From: Flavobacteriaceae bacterium GF1
GTDB taxonomy: Bacteria > Bacteroidota > Bacteroidia > Flavobacteriales > Flavobacteriaceae
Direction: 5' to 3'
DNA: 64,000 nucleotides
NCBI GenBank assembly: GCA_009797885.1
Contig: WNKP01000001.1
Coordinates: 930,001 to 994,000 of the forward strand
Made by a program: the position numbers and the translations under genes. Every line of letters begins with the position of its first letter. Positions within the stretch are counted from its first letter, which is position 1. The notes beneath the pieces were generated by a model, which saw only the letters and a program-made list of their open reading frames with translations, did no database searches and was not told the DNA's origin. Shown here one piece after another: positions 17,162 through 25,569 of this stretch.

Positions 17162-18196
17162 ATGGAGGAACAGCAACTAAAATGGTATGTAAGGCTTTCA
17201 ATTGCTTTGGCGGTATCGTCAATTCTATTTTTGATGGTATGGATCTTTTCCCAGTTCAAGGAGCCCCCGGGTTTTAATATTTTGATGAATAGCTTGCTGG
17301 TATTCATGGCCTTTATTTGTTTGGAAAGCATCCGGTTCACGCAGCTGGGATTAGCAAAGTGGAATGGTGGTAGGGTCCCATTGGCAAAGGACGCCTTGAC
17401 TTTTGTGGTCCCTGTTTTTGTGGGAACCTTGGTATATTCCGTATTATTCTACGTTTTTAAATGGTTGGATCACTTTGTATTGGGTAGCGAACCCCCTTTG
17501 TTACCGCATATGATCTCGGCCCTTTTGATCGGGTTGATCCTATCCCTGATTTTTGGCCTTATCCTCTGGCTGGTCACCTGGAAAGATTCCTATTATCGGG
17601 CACTCATTAGGAATGAAGCTTACAAAACGGGAATTGTAAAAGCAAACCTTCAGACCCTTCGTAACCAACTGGACCCTCATTTTTTATTCAATAATTTCAA
17701 TACCATTTACTATTTGGTGGATGAAAATCCCGATATGGCCAAAAAGGTCCTGAAAAATGTATCCAATATCTATCGCCACATTTTAAAACATTCCAAAGCG
17801 GACCTTATTCCCGTAATGGAAGAATACAAGGTTACCATGCAATATCTAGAAGTGCTAAAAGAACGTTTTGGCAACGCATTTCAACTGGAGGAGAAGGTGG
17901 AGAAGGACCATCTGAAAGGGAAGCATGTCCCACCTTTGGTGTTGCATGAGTTGGTGGAGAACGTCATCAAGCACAATCAAATTGATGCTGAAAATGGGAT
18001 TGTTTTAAAACTTCTGTCTAGTAACGGGTACCTGACCCTCTCCAACAATCTAAATCCCAAAAAGGTAGAACACAGCATAAAAAGCGGATTGCAAAATATC
18101 CTGGCCAGGTACGATCTTTTAACGGAATCCAAAGTAGTGGTGGAAAAGAAGGAGGATTGTTTTTGCGTAAGGGTTCCCCTAATTGAACTCATTTAA
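17162..18196 (+). CDS. LytS/YehU-family sensor histidine kinase
   Basis: A membrane histidine kinase of the His_kinase/LytS type (about 344 residues from the ATG at 17162; an upstream in-frame ATG at 17099 would add 21). Four hydrophobic segments fill the N-terminal half (about 10-32, 41-60, 80-101, 120-142). The dimerisation box is NQLDPHFLFNNFNTIYYLVDE, with the phosphorylated His in PHF. The ATP-binding end has LHELVENVIKHN (N-box) and a GLQNILARYDLL glycine block. It is followed after 160 nt by a LytTR response regulator, so the two form a two-component system. No extracellular sensor domain is present, so the signal is probably sensed in the membrane. Confidence 0.88.
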   Translation: MEEQQLKWYVRLSIALAVSSILFLMVWIFSQFKEPPGFNILMNSLLVFMAFICLESIRFTQLGLAKWNGGRVPLAKDALTFVVPVFVGTLVYSVLFYVFKWLDHFVLGSEPPLLPHMISALLIGLILSLIFGLILWLVTWKDSYYRALIRNEAYKTGIVKANLQTLRNQLDPHFLFNNFNTIYYLVDENPDMAKKVLKNVSNIYRHILKHSKADLIPVMEEYKVTMQYLEVLKERFGNAFQLEEKVEKDHLKGKHVPPLVLHELVENVIKHNQIDAENGIVLKLLSSNGYLTLSNNLNPKKVEHSIKSGLQNILARYDLLTESKVVVEKKEDCFCVRVPLIELI

Positions 18197-18356
18197 ACTT
18201 TTTGGAATGAAGCGAAAATTAGGGGTTTTGTGCACAGATGAAGGCTTTTTTGAGTTGCATAGCTGGGCTACGGAGGGAAAAAAAGACGAAAAATGGGTGC
18301 AAAAGGACAATTTTTAGCCATTTGAAAAAGTTTAAACGAGTTCATTGCTATAGACC

Positions 18357-19130
18357 ATGAAAACTAACGTCATCATTGTTGAGGATGAGCCTAAGGCACA
18401 GAAACATCTGGAGAACCTTCTGGAGTTGTCCGGCTTTGGGATTGTAGTGGATGCATGTTTGCCCAGTGTGGAAGCGGCCGTTGGGTGGTTAAAGGAAAAT
18501 ACCCATCCTAACCTGATATTTATGGATATTCATTTATCCGATGGTATTTCCTTTGACATCATGGAAAAAACGGGTCTTGAGGCGCCCATCATTTTTACGA
18601 CCGCCTATGATGAGTACGCCATACGTGCCTTTAAGACCACAGGAATTGATTATTTGCTCAAACCTTTGACCGTCAAGGAGGTCAACCAGGCGTTGGCCAA
18701 GTTTTTCAGGACAAGGGAGAAGTACCTCAACGATTGGATGGCAAAAAGCGTTGAATTGAAACAACATTTTCAAAACGATATTTCAAAAAACAGGAAAGAT
18801 CGTTTCTTGTTGAAGTCAGGGAAAGAATTGTTACCGTTTCATATTGATGACATTGCCTATTTCTTCAGAAGTGAAATTGTTTTTGCCAAAACCCATGATG
18901 GTTCCCAGTTTTCGATCAATACCTCTTTGAACCATTTGCAAACCCTTGCGGACCCAAATCAATTCGTTCGATTAAATCGGCAACTTTTAACAAACATTGG
19001 CTCCGTTTCAAAAATAAAACCGGGCAAAGCAGGCCAATTGGTGGTGGAACTAAAGCCCCAATACCATAAAGCTGTTATCGTGAGCCAGGAACGTGCGGGT
19101 TGGCTAAAAAAGCTTTTGGGTCATATTTGA
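18357..19130 (+). CDS. LytTR-family response regulator
   Basis: A 257-residue response regulator. The receiver domain (1-120) has the acidic pocket VEDEP (9-12), the phosphoacceptor Asp57 in FMDIHLSDG, the Thr of TTAYDEYA and the Lys of DYLLKP. The C-terminal LytTR DNA-binding domain (about 145-257) includes RFLLKSGKELLPF, HIDDIAYFFRSEIVFAKT, TSLNHLQTLAD and FVRLNRQLLTNI. It pairs with the LytS-type kinase just upstream. Its last 10 nt overlap the convergent brnQ gene. Targets are unknown. Confidence 0.92.
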   Translation: MKTNVIIVEDEPKAQKHLENLLELSGFGIVVDACLPSVEAAVGWLKENTHPNLIFMDIHLSDGISFDIMEKTGLEAPIIFTTAYDEYAIRAFKTTGIDYLLKPLTVKEVNQALAKFFRTREKYLNDWMAKSVELKQHFQNDISKNRKDRFLLKSGKELLPFHIDDIAYFFRSEIVFAKTHDGSQFSINTSLNHLQTLADPNQFVRLNRQLLTNIGSVSKIKPGKAGQLVVELKPQYHKAVIVSQERAGWLKKLLGHI

Positions 19131-20395
19131 CCCTTCTCCAGCAGACGAACCAAAAAGAAAGCACATAACGAAGGAAGCACCCAACCCATATGAAAGCCGC
19201 TCAAGGGAATCCACTGGGTCAACTGGGACAGCGACCCTCCCAAGCCCACGCTTCCCAAAAAATCGGGTACACTAAAAACCAATGTTGCTGCAACCACCCA
19301 TTGAAAGACCTTTTTGGAAGCCCATTTTTTGGGAAGTAGATTTAAGAAAATGAGCACTATGGTCACTGGATACATGAACATCAGTGCAGGAAGTGCAACC
19401 GCGATAATATACCCCACATTGAACTGTCCCATCACCACACCCAAAAGACATCCAATAACCGCCGTAAAAACATAGGCGCTTTGGGAATCATTGAACCGGC
19501 CCTTTACAAAATCGGCCGTTCCGGTAACAATACCAACCGCAGTGGTAAAGCAGGCCAGGCTTACCAGGACGCTTAAAAATAGGGTGGCCGCATTTCCTAG
19601 GGTGGTTAAGCTAATGCCGGTTAAAAGTTCCGTCCGGGAAATATGCTTTTCAAATTCATCGGCCATCAATGCTCCGGTAAGAATTAGACCTGTGTAGACC
19701 AAAAAAAGCCCTAAACCGGCGTATATACCGGCCCTGCCGATCAATTGTTTTTTTTGGTCAAAATCCAATCCCTTGTGTTTTAGGTTTACCGAAATAATGA
19801 TTACCCCGCCCACGACTACGGCACCAATGGCATCAAAAGTTTGGTAACCCTCCAAAATACCATGGGTAAAAGGGTTTGGAAACTCTGATTCCCCAAAGGA
19901 AAAGTCAAATCCCATAATGGTGGTAACAATGATTGCCAAAAGAATGAGCAATATGCCCGGGGTCAAAAACTTTCCGATAAGGTTTAGAATTTTGGAGCGG
20001 TTCAAAACAAAAAGGAGCACCAGTGCAAAATAGACAAAGCTGGTCAACCATGGGGAAGTCTCAAAAATGGGAACAATGGCCATTTCATGGGTAACGGATG
20101 CCGTTCTGGGTGAGGGCAAGCTTATGGAAATGGCATAAATTAAATAACAATAGATTAAACTAAATGTTGGGGAGACCCCTTTGGCAATATCAAACAATGT
20201 GCCTTGCAACCGGGCATGCGCAAGAATACCTAAAATGGGAATAACAACGGCAGAAAGGGTAAAACCAAGGGTTACCCAAATCCACGTATGGTCCGCCTTA
20301 AACCCAAGTTGGGGGGGCAAGATAAGGTTGCCGGCACCAAAAAACAGGGAAAACAGGGCAAATGCAATGACAAAAAGTTGTTTTTTATTCTCCAT
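19121..20395 (-). CDS. brnQ: Branched-chain amino acid permease (BrnQ)
   Basis: A 424-residue inner membrane Na+-coupled transporter for Leu, Ile and Val of the LIVCS family. The start at 20395 gives the classic N-terminus MENKKQLFVIAFALFSLFFGAGNLILPPQLG, whose FGAGNLI motif is diagnostic; a further upstream start lacks this fit. About twelve hydrophobic helices run to the C-terminus, with an FDAIGAVVVGGVII block in the middle and SLACFTTAVGIVTG in helix 8 or so. It converges with the LytTR gene and is divergent from the PagL-like gene. Confidence 0.92.
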   Translation of the reverse strand: MENKKQLFVIAFALFSLFFGAGNLILPPQLGFKADHTWIWVTLGFTLSAVVIPILGILAHARLQGTLFDIAKGVSPTFSLIYCYLIYAISISLPSPRTASVTHEMAIVPIFETSPWLTSFVYFALVLLFVLNRSKILNLIGKFLTPGILLILLAIIVTTIMGFDFSFGESEFPNPFTHGILEGYQTFDAIGAVVVGGVIIISVNLKHKGLDFDQKKQLIGRAGIYAGLGLFLVYTGLILTGALMADEFEKHISRTELLTGISLTTLGNAATLFLSVLVSLACFTTAVGIVTGTADFVKGRFNDSQSAYVFTAVIGCLLGVVMGQFNVGYIIAVALPALMFMYPVTIVLIFLNLLPKKWASKKVFQWVVAATLVFSVPDFLGSVGLGGSLSQLTQWIPLSGFHMGWVLPSLCAFFLVRLLEKGQI

Positions 20396-20596
20396 AGGTT
20401 GTAGGACATCAAGGTTCCAAGCGTGGTATTGGTATGCCAAATCTAAACACTGCGCACGAGTCTTTGAATAATGGGCTTACTTTTTTGGGGAAAGGGGTCA
20501 ATTGTAATTCATGCTGTCATGTGGAAAATACGGTCCGTGGTGGCCTTTTTACCCCTTCTTTTCTAAAATTTAACAATAACACAAGACAAAATGTAG

Positions 20597-20610
20597 TGTG
20601 AGCTATCACA
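20597..20610. promoter_or_regulatory. Palindrome TGTGA-N4-TCACA in the brnQ/PagL divergent gap
   Basis: TGTGAGCTATCACA, 41 nt upstream of the GTG start of the PagL-like gene and about 200 nt from brnQ. It has the same 14-nt architecture as the site at 12732-12745. A Crp/Fnr-type regulator is the simplest guess. Confidence 0.45.
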
Positions 20611-20650
20611 ATTAGTCCAAATTTTGATGCTTAAGTAGTATTTTTTAACG

Positions 20651-21751
20651 GTGAAAAATCTTACGGTAATCCTATTCGCTTTTCTTTGCTTAGGCCCTGG
20701 GGTGTATGCACAAAAAGATACCACTTTTGTGGAAAGCAAACCCGTGTTCCTCGGCGTTAGTGCTGATTATGGATTTTTGCTAAAACACTCGGAATCACTT
20801 CGCCAAATAGATGATTCCTACCCGGTCGGTATCCGATTGGATGTCAGTAAACTACTACTCACCAGAAAGTCATGGGAGTTTTGTAATTGTTATCCGAGAA
20901 TTGGGGTCAGTCTCGCGTATTGGAATTGGGACAATGCCGAGGTTTTAGGAAGTGGCATCGTTCCCTTGGCCTATCTGGAACCGTATTTCCTCACTCAAAA
21001 ACGAACCAATTTATTTGTTCGGATGGGTTTGGGTGGGGCCTATTTGACCAATCCTTTTGATGAGGTGACCAATCCAAGAAATCAGTCGTATAGTACCGCC
21101 CTTGCCTTTTCCATTGTATTGGGGGCGGGACTTAATTACCGAATTACCGATAAACTGAATTTTCGGTTGGCGGCCAAGTATAGCCACATCTCCAACGGGG
21201 GTGTCAGCTCACCCAACAAAGGGCTGAATCTTCCCACTTTGAGTGTTGGGGTCAACACCAGTCTTGTGCCGATTACCTATCCGAACCTTCCAAGGATTTC
21301 CAAGCGAAAGCCCCCAGAGGATAAGACACGGTTGTCCCTTGTTCATTTTTCGGGTTTAAGCAATGCCACTGTTGGGGAGCGCGATAGATTTTATGTTTTT
21401 GGGTTTTCGGGAAACTATAGCCGATGGGTGGGCGGCAGAAGTGCCCTTACCATTGGAACCGAATGGGCAGTGGACTTTTCAAGAAGGGAGCAAATTAAGT
21501 TGGAGGATGCCGATGCCGCATTTCCTCAAGCAGCACTATTGGTGGGCCATGAATTTTGGTTGGGAAGAATAACGTTTAGTCAGCAATTGGGAATCTATTA
21601 TTTCAATCAGTTCCGCACAACGGACGATGTGTATCAGCGCTATGGATTGACCTATAGTTTTAACAAGCGCCTATTCGCCGGTTTTAACCTAAAGGCACAT
21701 CGACATGTTGCCGATTTTTTTGACCTAAGAATAGGGTATGTTTTTAAATAA
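20651..21751 (+). CDS. PagL-like lipid A 3-O-deacylase/acyloxyacyl hydrolase, outer membrane barrel
   Basis: A 366-residue exported protein with a signal peptide ending near residue 20 (LCLGPGVYA). Beta-strands suggest a barrel. Residues 170-200 carry KYSHISNGGVSSPNKGLNL, matching the PagL catalytic His-x-Ser pattern (His179, Ser181) with downstream Asn and Leu positions. It is about twice the length of classical PagL; the extra C-terminal half (about 225-366) also looks strand-rich, as in the longer acyloxyacyl hydrolase family of Bacteroidota. It would trim acyl chains from lipid A at the outer membrane. The start is GTG. Activity is inferred from the motif only. Confidence 0.75.
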   Translation: MKNLTVILFAFLCLGPGVYAQKDTTFVESKPVFLGVSADYGFLLKHSESLRQIDDSYPVGIRLDVSKLLLTRKSWEFCNCYPRIGVSLAYWNWDNAEVLGSGIVPLAYLEPYFLTQKRTNLFVRMGLGGAYLTNPFDEVTNPRNQSYSTALAFSIVLGAGLNYRITDKLNFRLAAKYSHISNGGVSSPNKGLNLPTLSVGVNTSLVPITYPNLPRISKRKPPEDKTRLSLVHFSGLSNATVGERDRFYVFGFSGNYSRWVGGRSALTIGTEWAVDFSRREQIKLEDADAAFPQAALLVGHEFWLGRITFSQQLGIYYFNQFRTTDDVYQRYGLTYSFNKRLFAGFNLKAHRHVADFFDLRIGYVFK

Positions 21752-21888
21752 TAACCGGTTTTTAAAATCCAATCATTAACTGGATTTAGTGGTGTACCAT
21801 TTGTATTGTGAGGTATGTATGTAGGGTATTGAACACCAAATTTTTTTTGGAAGGAATCAAAGCAAAGTCCTTAACAAGAAGTTTTTTA

Positions 21889-21960
21889 GTTCCCTGAAAT
21901 GTTCGATCGAAGAACATTCCAATAAGGGAACAACGGTCCGGAGTATTGACCAAACCGTTG
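21889..21960. repeat. Nested hairpins in the PagL/NTF2 convergent gap
   Basis: GTTCCCT (21889-21895) pairs with AGGGAAC (21925-21931), enclosing AATGTTC (21898-21904) / GAACATT (21912-21918). Directly after, CAACGGT (21931-21937) pairs with ACCGTTG (21954-21960). This lies between convergent genes and may be a bidirectional terminator or a folded 3' UTR; there is no clear T-run at the end. Confidence 0.5.
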
Positions 21961-21991
21961 TTTTGAAGTATCCATTTTAGGAATAGCCTTC

Positions 21992-22474
21992 CTATTCTTT
22001 TTTGTAATCATGGGCATCTTCACCGTCGTTGGCGTTTCCAATTCCCACAAAATCTCCGACTCCATTGATATATCCAGCATATTCCCTTATATGCCTTGCC
22101 TTTCCATTTTCAATAACAAAGAGCATCAATAACTGATTGCCATAGGACTTTCCTTCTATGGTTCCGTGCGTCCAGCACTCGAAGCCCACTTCGTTCCCAT
22201 TGGCAATGATGTTCTTCAATTCCCAGGTTGTCCTGGTTACTCCAGCATGGTGCTTAAACAATTTTTCCATGGAACCCCTGCCCCTATGAAGGCCTTGAAA
22301 TCCGTCCACCGGAGCGAACCAGGTCAAATCTTCATGTAAGAGTTCCAAGAAGGGGTCCCATTCACCCGTTTGGGCACCTTGGTTGAGTCGATTGTAGAGC
22401 TCTAGACCAGTGGACAAAGCTTCTTCATTTACCGTTTTGGGCTTCAATTTGTTGTAATCCATTTGTGTTTTCAT
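21992..22474 (-). CDS. NTF2-like (SnoaL-type) protein
   Basis: A 160-residue cytosolic protein of the NTF2/SnoaL-like fold. The pattern NEEALSTGLELYNRLNQGAQTGEWDPFLELLHEDLTWFAP then LHRGRGSMEKLFKHHAG and NQLLMLFVIENGKARHIREYAGYING is the usual alpha+beta barrel order of small polyketide-cyclase-like or stress-inducible members. The C-terminal 20 residues are acidic and His-containing. It is the gene immediately downstream of the MarR gene, with a MarR-type operator 51-73 nt upstream of its start, so it is a probable MarR target. The substrate is unknown. Confidence 0.8.
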   Translation of the reverse strand: MKTQMDYNKLKPKTVNEEALSTGLELYNRLNQGAQTGEWDPFLELLHEDLTWFAPVDGFQGLHRGRGSMEKLFKHHAGVTRTTWELKNIIANGNEVGFECWTHGTIEGKSYGNQLLMLFVIENGKARHIREYAGYINGVGDFVGIGNANDGEDAHDYKKE

Positions 22475-22524
22475 ATGATGTTGATTTTAAATGATGTTCC
22501 CTTAATTAGAATGTTTCGTATTAC

Positions 22525-22547
22525 AACTGTTGTCAAAAACAACAGTT
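22525..22547. promoter_or_regulatory. MarR-type operator for the NTF2-like gene
   Basis: Perfect inverted repeat AACTGTTGT-N5-ACAACAGTT. It lies in the 85-nt gap between the marR stop and the NTF2-like start and matches the half-site of the 23013-23036 operator. Confidence 0.65.
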
Positions 22548-22559
22548 TATTTAAAATTT

Positions 22560-23012
22560 TTAGCGCTCTAGATTGCGTTTGATCATTTGCAGTTTTTTGA
22601 TAAGATCGTCTATCTCGTCTTTGGTAAAATCTTTGTAAGCAATCTCAAAGGCCTCCTCGAGTGCATTGATGATAATGGGTCTGCTCTCTTTTGTAAAATT
22701 GGAAAGGCAGATAAGTTTTGTCCGTCTGCTATCAGGATCGTTCCTTCGTTGGACAAGACCGGAATCTTCCAGCTCATCGAGTACACGGGAAGTTTTTGGC
22801 CTATCGTAGCCGAACCATTCCGCAATGGTCTGCTGCGGTACGGCATCCTGTATAAAAAGTCTGTTGATTATTGGGAACAACTCCACTTTTATCGGGACAT
22901 TTCTAATATCGAACTGACGTTGCAGCTCCTTTTTCAACAAACCAAAAATAGAACCCGTCAACATTCCTATTGAGGTACTTTTGTCATAATGGATTCTATT
23001 GTTGTTGCCCAT
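22560..23012 (-). CDS. MarR-family transcriptional regulator
   Basis: A 150-residue winged-helix regulator. The core reads TIAEWFGYDRPKTSRVLDELEDSGLVQRRNDPDSRRTK (HTH plus wing), flanked by helical dimerisation regions. The start at 23012 is chosen because it sits next to the palindromic operator and fits the family length; the frame is open upstream to 23123, but that extension falls in a region of unusual composition partly shared with a distant repeat. The gene is likely autoregulated and also controls the downstream NTF2-like gene through a second copy of the operator. The effector is not predictable. Confidence 0.85.
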   Translation of the reverse strand: MGNNNRIHYDKSTSIGMLTGSIFGLLKKELQRQFDIRNVPIKVELFPIINRLFIQDAVPQQTIAEWFGYDRPKTSRVLDELEDSGLVQRRNDPDSRRTKLICLSNFTKESRPIIINALEEAFEIAYKDFTKDEIDDLIKKLQMIKRNLER

Positions 23013-23036
23013 AACTGTTGTAAACCTACAACAATT
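23013..23036. promoter_or_regulatory. MarR autoregulatory operator
   Basis: Inverted repeat AACTGTTGTA-AACC-TACAACAATT directly upstream of the marR start codon, 9 of 10 arm positions complementary. It shares the AACTGTTGT half-site with the site at 22525-22547, at a 1-nt wider spacing. Confidence 0.65.
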
Positions 23037-23099
23037 AATCCGATTGCTCAATTTTATACTGCGAGGGCTAAAAAAATTGGATATACGATAAGCAAACCA

Positions 23100-23163
23100 T
23101 TTTTGCATTGAACCAAATGCCATACGTCGAATTCACGTTAATTTAATCACTGTCAAATCAAGG
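23100..23163. repeat. Direct repeat copy A flanking the metal cluster
   Basis: Positions 23100-23151 are identical to 29383-29434 (52 of 52), and the next 12 positions match at 9. The segment contains GCATT/AATGC and ACGT/ACGT inverted arms. It lies between marR and the end of the metal cluster; the other copy is beyond the cluster's first gene. See the finding on bracketing. Confidence 0.8.
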
Positions 23164-23183
23164 GAACCAGGCATGGATACTAC

Positions 23184-23221
23184 AAAATCGGCCTGGGCAC
23201 CTTAGTGCCCAGGCCGATTTT
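23184..23221 (-). terminator. Strong hairpin terminator after the metal cluster
   Basis: A perfect 17-bp stem AAAATCGGCCTGGGCAC / GTGCCCAGGCCGATTTT with a CTTA loop. It follows the stop of the AztD-like gene (23244) on the minus strand and ends the metal cluster. The T-tract is short (4). Confidence 0.7.
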
Positions 23222-23243
23222 TATGCTTTGAATAGGTAAGTCA

Positions 23244-24602
23244 TCAGTGATCGTGATCCCCGTGTTGTTCCCCTTCTATGGAAAATCCATTCTTCATCAT
23301 ACTGTGCACGGGGGAATCCAATTCAATGGTGTGTACGTGCTTTAGCTCATCTATTTCCAAGACCTTGATTTGCGTGCGATTGGGTGCCAACACATAAAGA
23401 AAATCATCGGAGGCTACCAAAACGGGGCTGGGGTCTTCCCCATCCTTAAGGATATCCGTTTCCGAACCACCTTTGGCGGATAGCTCGGGGATATCGGCCA
23501 TTTCAACGATACGATCCGTAATGAGATCTCCGTCGTGTCCATCGAACACCTGTATCCTGCCACCCTCGGTATGTACCAGATAGTATTCCCCGTCAAAGCT
23601 GAACATATCGCCAACAACATCGCCTCCGGAATAGATGGGGGTTATGGATTTGTTCTCCGGGTCCACCATAAAAACACCCAAGTTTCCGGATCTTCCAAAA
23701 AAGACATCGGCATGTTCATGTCCCTTAAGGTTTCCCAACCAGTTCCCAGATTCCGAATTGAGGCCCTCGGCATTGGGAATCAGGTCAATATTGTCTTGAT
23801 CGTCCACGATGATAACGCCATCGGTAGAACCAAAGGCCCCGTAGCTACCATTGTTGGCACTGCCGTGGATTCTGCCTACTTCCACACCTCCATTGTCATC
23901 GATGACAGTGCCATCACTGGTCACAAATTTAACCATTTGGGGTAGGCGCTCTTCACTGGAAACCGTTTCACTTTGGAAGGTTACGGCAAATTTGCCACTA
24001 TCCAATCGAATCCCTACGCCATGATGGTTTTTGGTGCCTTCCAACTGAAATGTCTCGGGTTGGTAGGAAGGGATTTCCAATCGGGTTTCATCGATGTAGG
24101 AGATGGATCCATCCCCATCGTTAAAGATCAACATATGGAATCCTGAGTATGTGTAATGCGTGGGCAAAACGGACGTGAGTTCGGCATTGACCCATCGGGC
24201 CGGGTTTTCGTGCCCGTGGTCGTCATGGTTTACGATGCCGGAATCAAAAAAGCGGACTTTCCCGCCAGTCCGATCCACCTCGATAAGATACTGCCCGGAG
24301 CCACTGGTATAATAGCGGGCACCTTCTACCAATTCGCCCTCAACGCTGTACTTGATTTCCCCGGAATCGGCCTGCATAACATCTATGCCGCCGTCCCTCA
24401 TAAGGGAAAGCCGTACCCAGTCACTTTCCATGTCTATAAATTCAACGGCAACCGGGTCATCGGGGTCGTTTGGGTTTGGGTCTTCCCCAATGGGATCATC
24501 ATCGATTATAGGTGTAGAATCGTCATCGCTACAAGCTATAAAACTGGCCATAGCCAAAAAAAAGAGGGATAGTTTAAAAATTGATTGTTTCATGTTGTTC
24601 AT
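23244..24602 (-). CDS. AztD-like beta-propeller lipoprotein, putative metallochaperone
   Basis: A 452-residue lipoprotein (lipobox about residue 24, ASFIAC followed by SDDDST, the export pattern of surface lipoproteins). The mature chain is a propeller of repeated strand blocks (VRFFDSGIVNHDDHGH, GRIHGSANNGSYGAFGSTDGVIIVD, LKGHEHADVFFGRSG, GRIQVFDGHDGD). Histidines cluster in HDDHGHENP, THYTY, NHHGVG and LKGHEHAD, and the C-terminus ends EQHGDHDH. This fits AztD-like zinc-binding propeller chaperones. It lies after the DUF4625 lipoprotein (6 nt gap) and the TonB receptor, so it probably binds metal at the cell surface or periplasm. Metal identity (zinc most likely) is inference. Confidence 0.68.
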   Translation of the reverse strand: MNNMKQSIFKLSLFFLAMASFIACSDDDSTPIIDDDPIGEDPNPNDPDDPVAVEFIDMESDWVRLSLMRDGGIDVMQADSGEIKYSVEGELVEGARYYTSGSGQYLIEVDRTGGKVRFFDSGIVNHDDHGHENPARWVNAELTSVLPTHYTYSGFHMLIFNDGDGSISYIDETRLEIPSYQPETFQLEGTKNHHGVGIRLDSGKFAVTFQSETVSSEERLPQMVKFVTSDGTVIDDNGGVEVGRIHGSANNGSYGAFGSTDGVIIVDDQDNIDLIPNAEGLNSESGNWLGNLKGHEHADVFFGRSGNLGVFMVDPENKSITPIYSGGDVVGDMFSFDGEYYLVHTEGGRIQVFDGHDGDLITDRIVEMADIPELSAKGGSETDILKDGEDPSPVLVASDDFLYVLAPNRTQIKVLEIDELKHVHTIELDSPVHSMMKNGFSIEGEQHGDHDH

Positions 24603-24608
24603 TTTTAC

Positions 24609-25496
24609 TTAATTATTAAATTGGGTTACTGAAATATTTCCATTGGTGTCCTCGGCCCAAACAACGAGTTTGTTCCCCTGTAGTACTTCGAAAAAGTCCT
24701 GATCGTTCGCTAAAAGCTGTGCCATATCCAGCTCTTGGGCATTGGGTAGCGCATCACCCTGATTAGGGCGGAACTGGTGTGGCCAATTGGATTGCCCCCA
24801 AAGCCGTTCCTCAAGGATCTCCCCCTCCTGATCGGGGTTCTCTGTGTTCGGTTCCTGGACATAGATCCACAGGAAGGTGATATCAGAGGAGGCCGCATGA
24901 TCCATGTTCCTGTAAATACGTCCGGAAATGCTGCCTTCCGCAATATTCAGGGTAGTTATTTCTGCCTGAGGTGCGTAGGGTTTGTTGATGTATACCGTAG
25001 TATGGTAAATGGTATCGTCCCCATACGTGGTCTGGTTGCCCTCTACGTCCGTGGCCTGGATGGAAAAATGATAAGGTCCGGCCAGAAATAGCTCATCCTC
25101 CTCAATCTCTGGATTTCGCTCGTCCAAATAAATGTTCGAACTATAGGTAAACCTCGTGGGATCGTCCATGCTTTCTGCACGGATCACATGGTTATGGTTG
25201 AACAGTTTAAATTTTGGATTGCGGGCCGAAATCGACTTTCCGTGGGTGTGGCCATCAAAACCACTGTGCGCTTCCATGAGGACCTCCTGGATGCCCGTGG
25301 CATCCTGTACTACAAATGCCACGGGAATTTGTCCATTATCCGGAGAAGTATTGTAAAAATATTCCGGTTGGATGTTCCCTCCCGCGTCGGCAGAAATGGT
25401 GGGAGCCTCCAAATCTACTGTCTCCTCATCATCCTCTCCGAGACAAGAGGATAACAGGGTTAAAAAACTTAAAGGAATACATAGGTGTTTTCTCAT
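24609..25496 (-). CDS. DUF4625 lipoprotein of metal cluster
   Basis: A 295-residue lipoprotein (lipobox LLSSC at residue 18, then LGEDDEE acidic residues). The chain matches the DUF4625 pattern: an N-terminal immunoglobulin-like unit with His motifs GFDGHTHGKS and FNHNHVIRAE, a second unit with GPYHFSIQATDVEGNQTTYGDD, and a C-terminal unit with LWGQSNWPHQFRP. The paired His residues (HTH, HNH) are suitable for binding zinc or copper. It follows the TonB receptor gene by 73 nt and precedes the AztD-like gene by 6 nt, so the three should form one operon. Function is inferred from neighbours. Confidence 0.78.
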   Translation of the reverse strand: MRKHLCIPLSFLTLLSSCLGEDDEETVDLEAPTISADAGGNIQPEYFYNTSPDNGQIPVAFVVQDATGIQEVLMEAHSGFDGHTHGKSISARNPKFKLFNHNHVIRAESMDDPTRFTYSSNIYLDERNPEIEEDELFLAGPYHFSIQATDVEGNQTTYGDDTIYHTTVYINKPYAPQAEITTLNIAEGSISGRIYRNMDHAASSDITFLWIYVQEPNTENPDQEGEILEERLWGQSNWPHQFRPNQGDALPNAQELDMAQLLANDQDFFEVLQGNKLVVWAEDTNGNISVTQFNN

Positions 25497-25569
25497 TTGT
25501 TATGGGTATTAAATTCAACATTGTTTTTAATCTTCATTTTTTCATTTATAATTAGGTTCATTCTTCTTT

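Noticed and set aside
23013-23123. Longer marR frame reaching 23123
   Set aside because: The extension runs through the operator and the direct repeat and lacks MarR similarity; family length fits the 23012 start.
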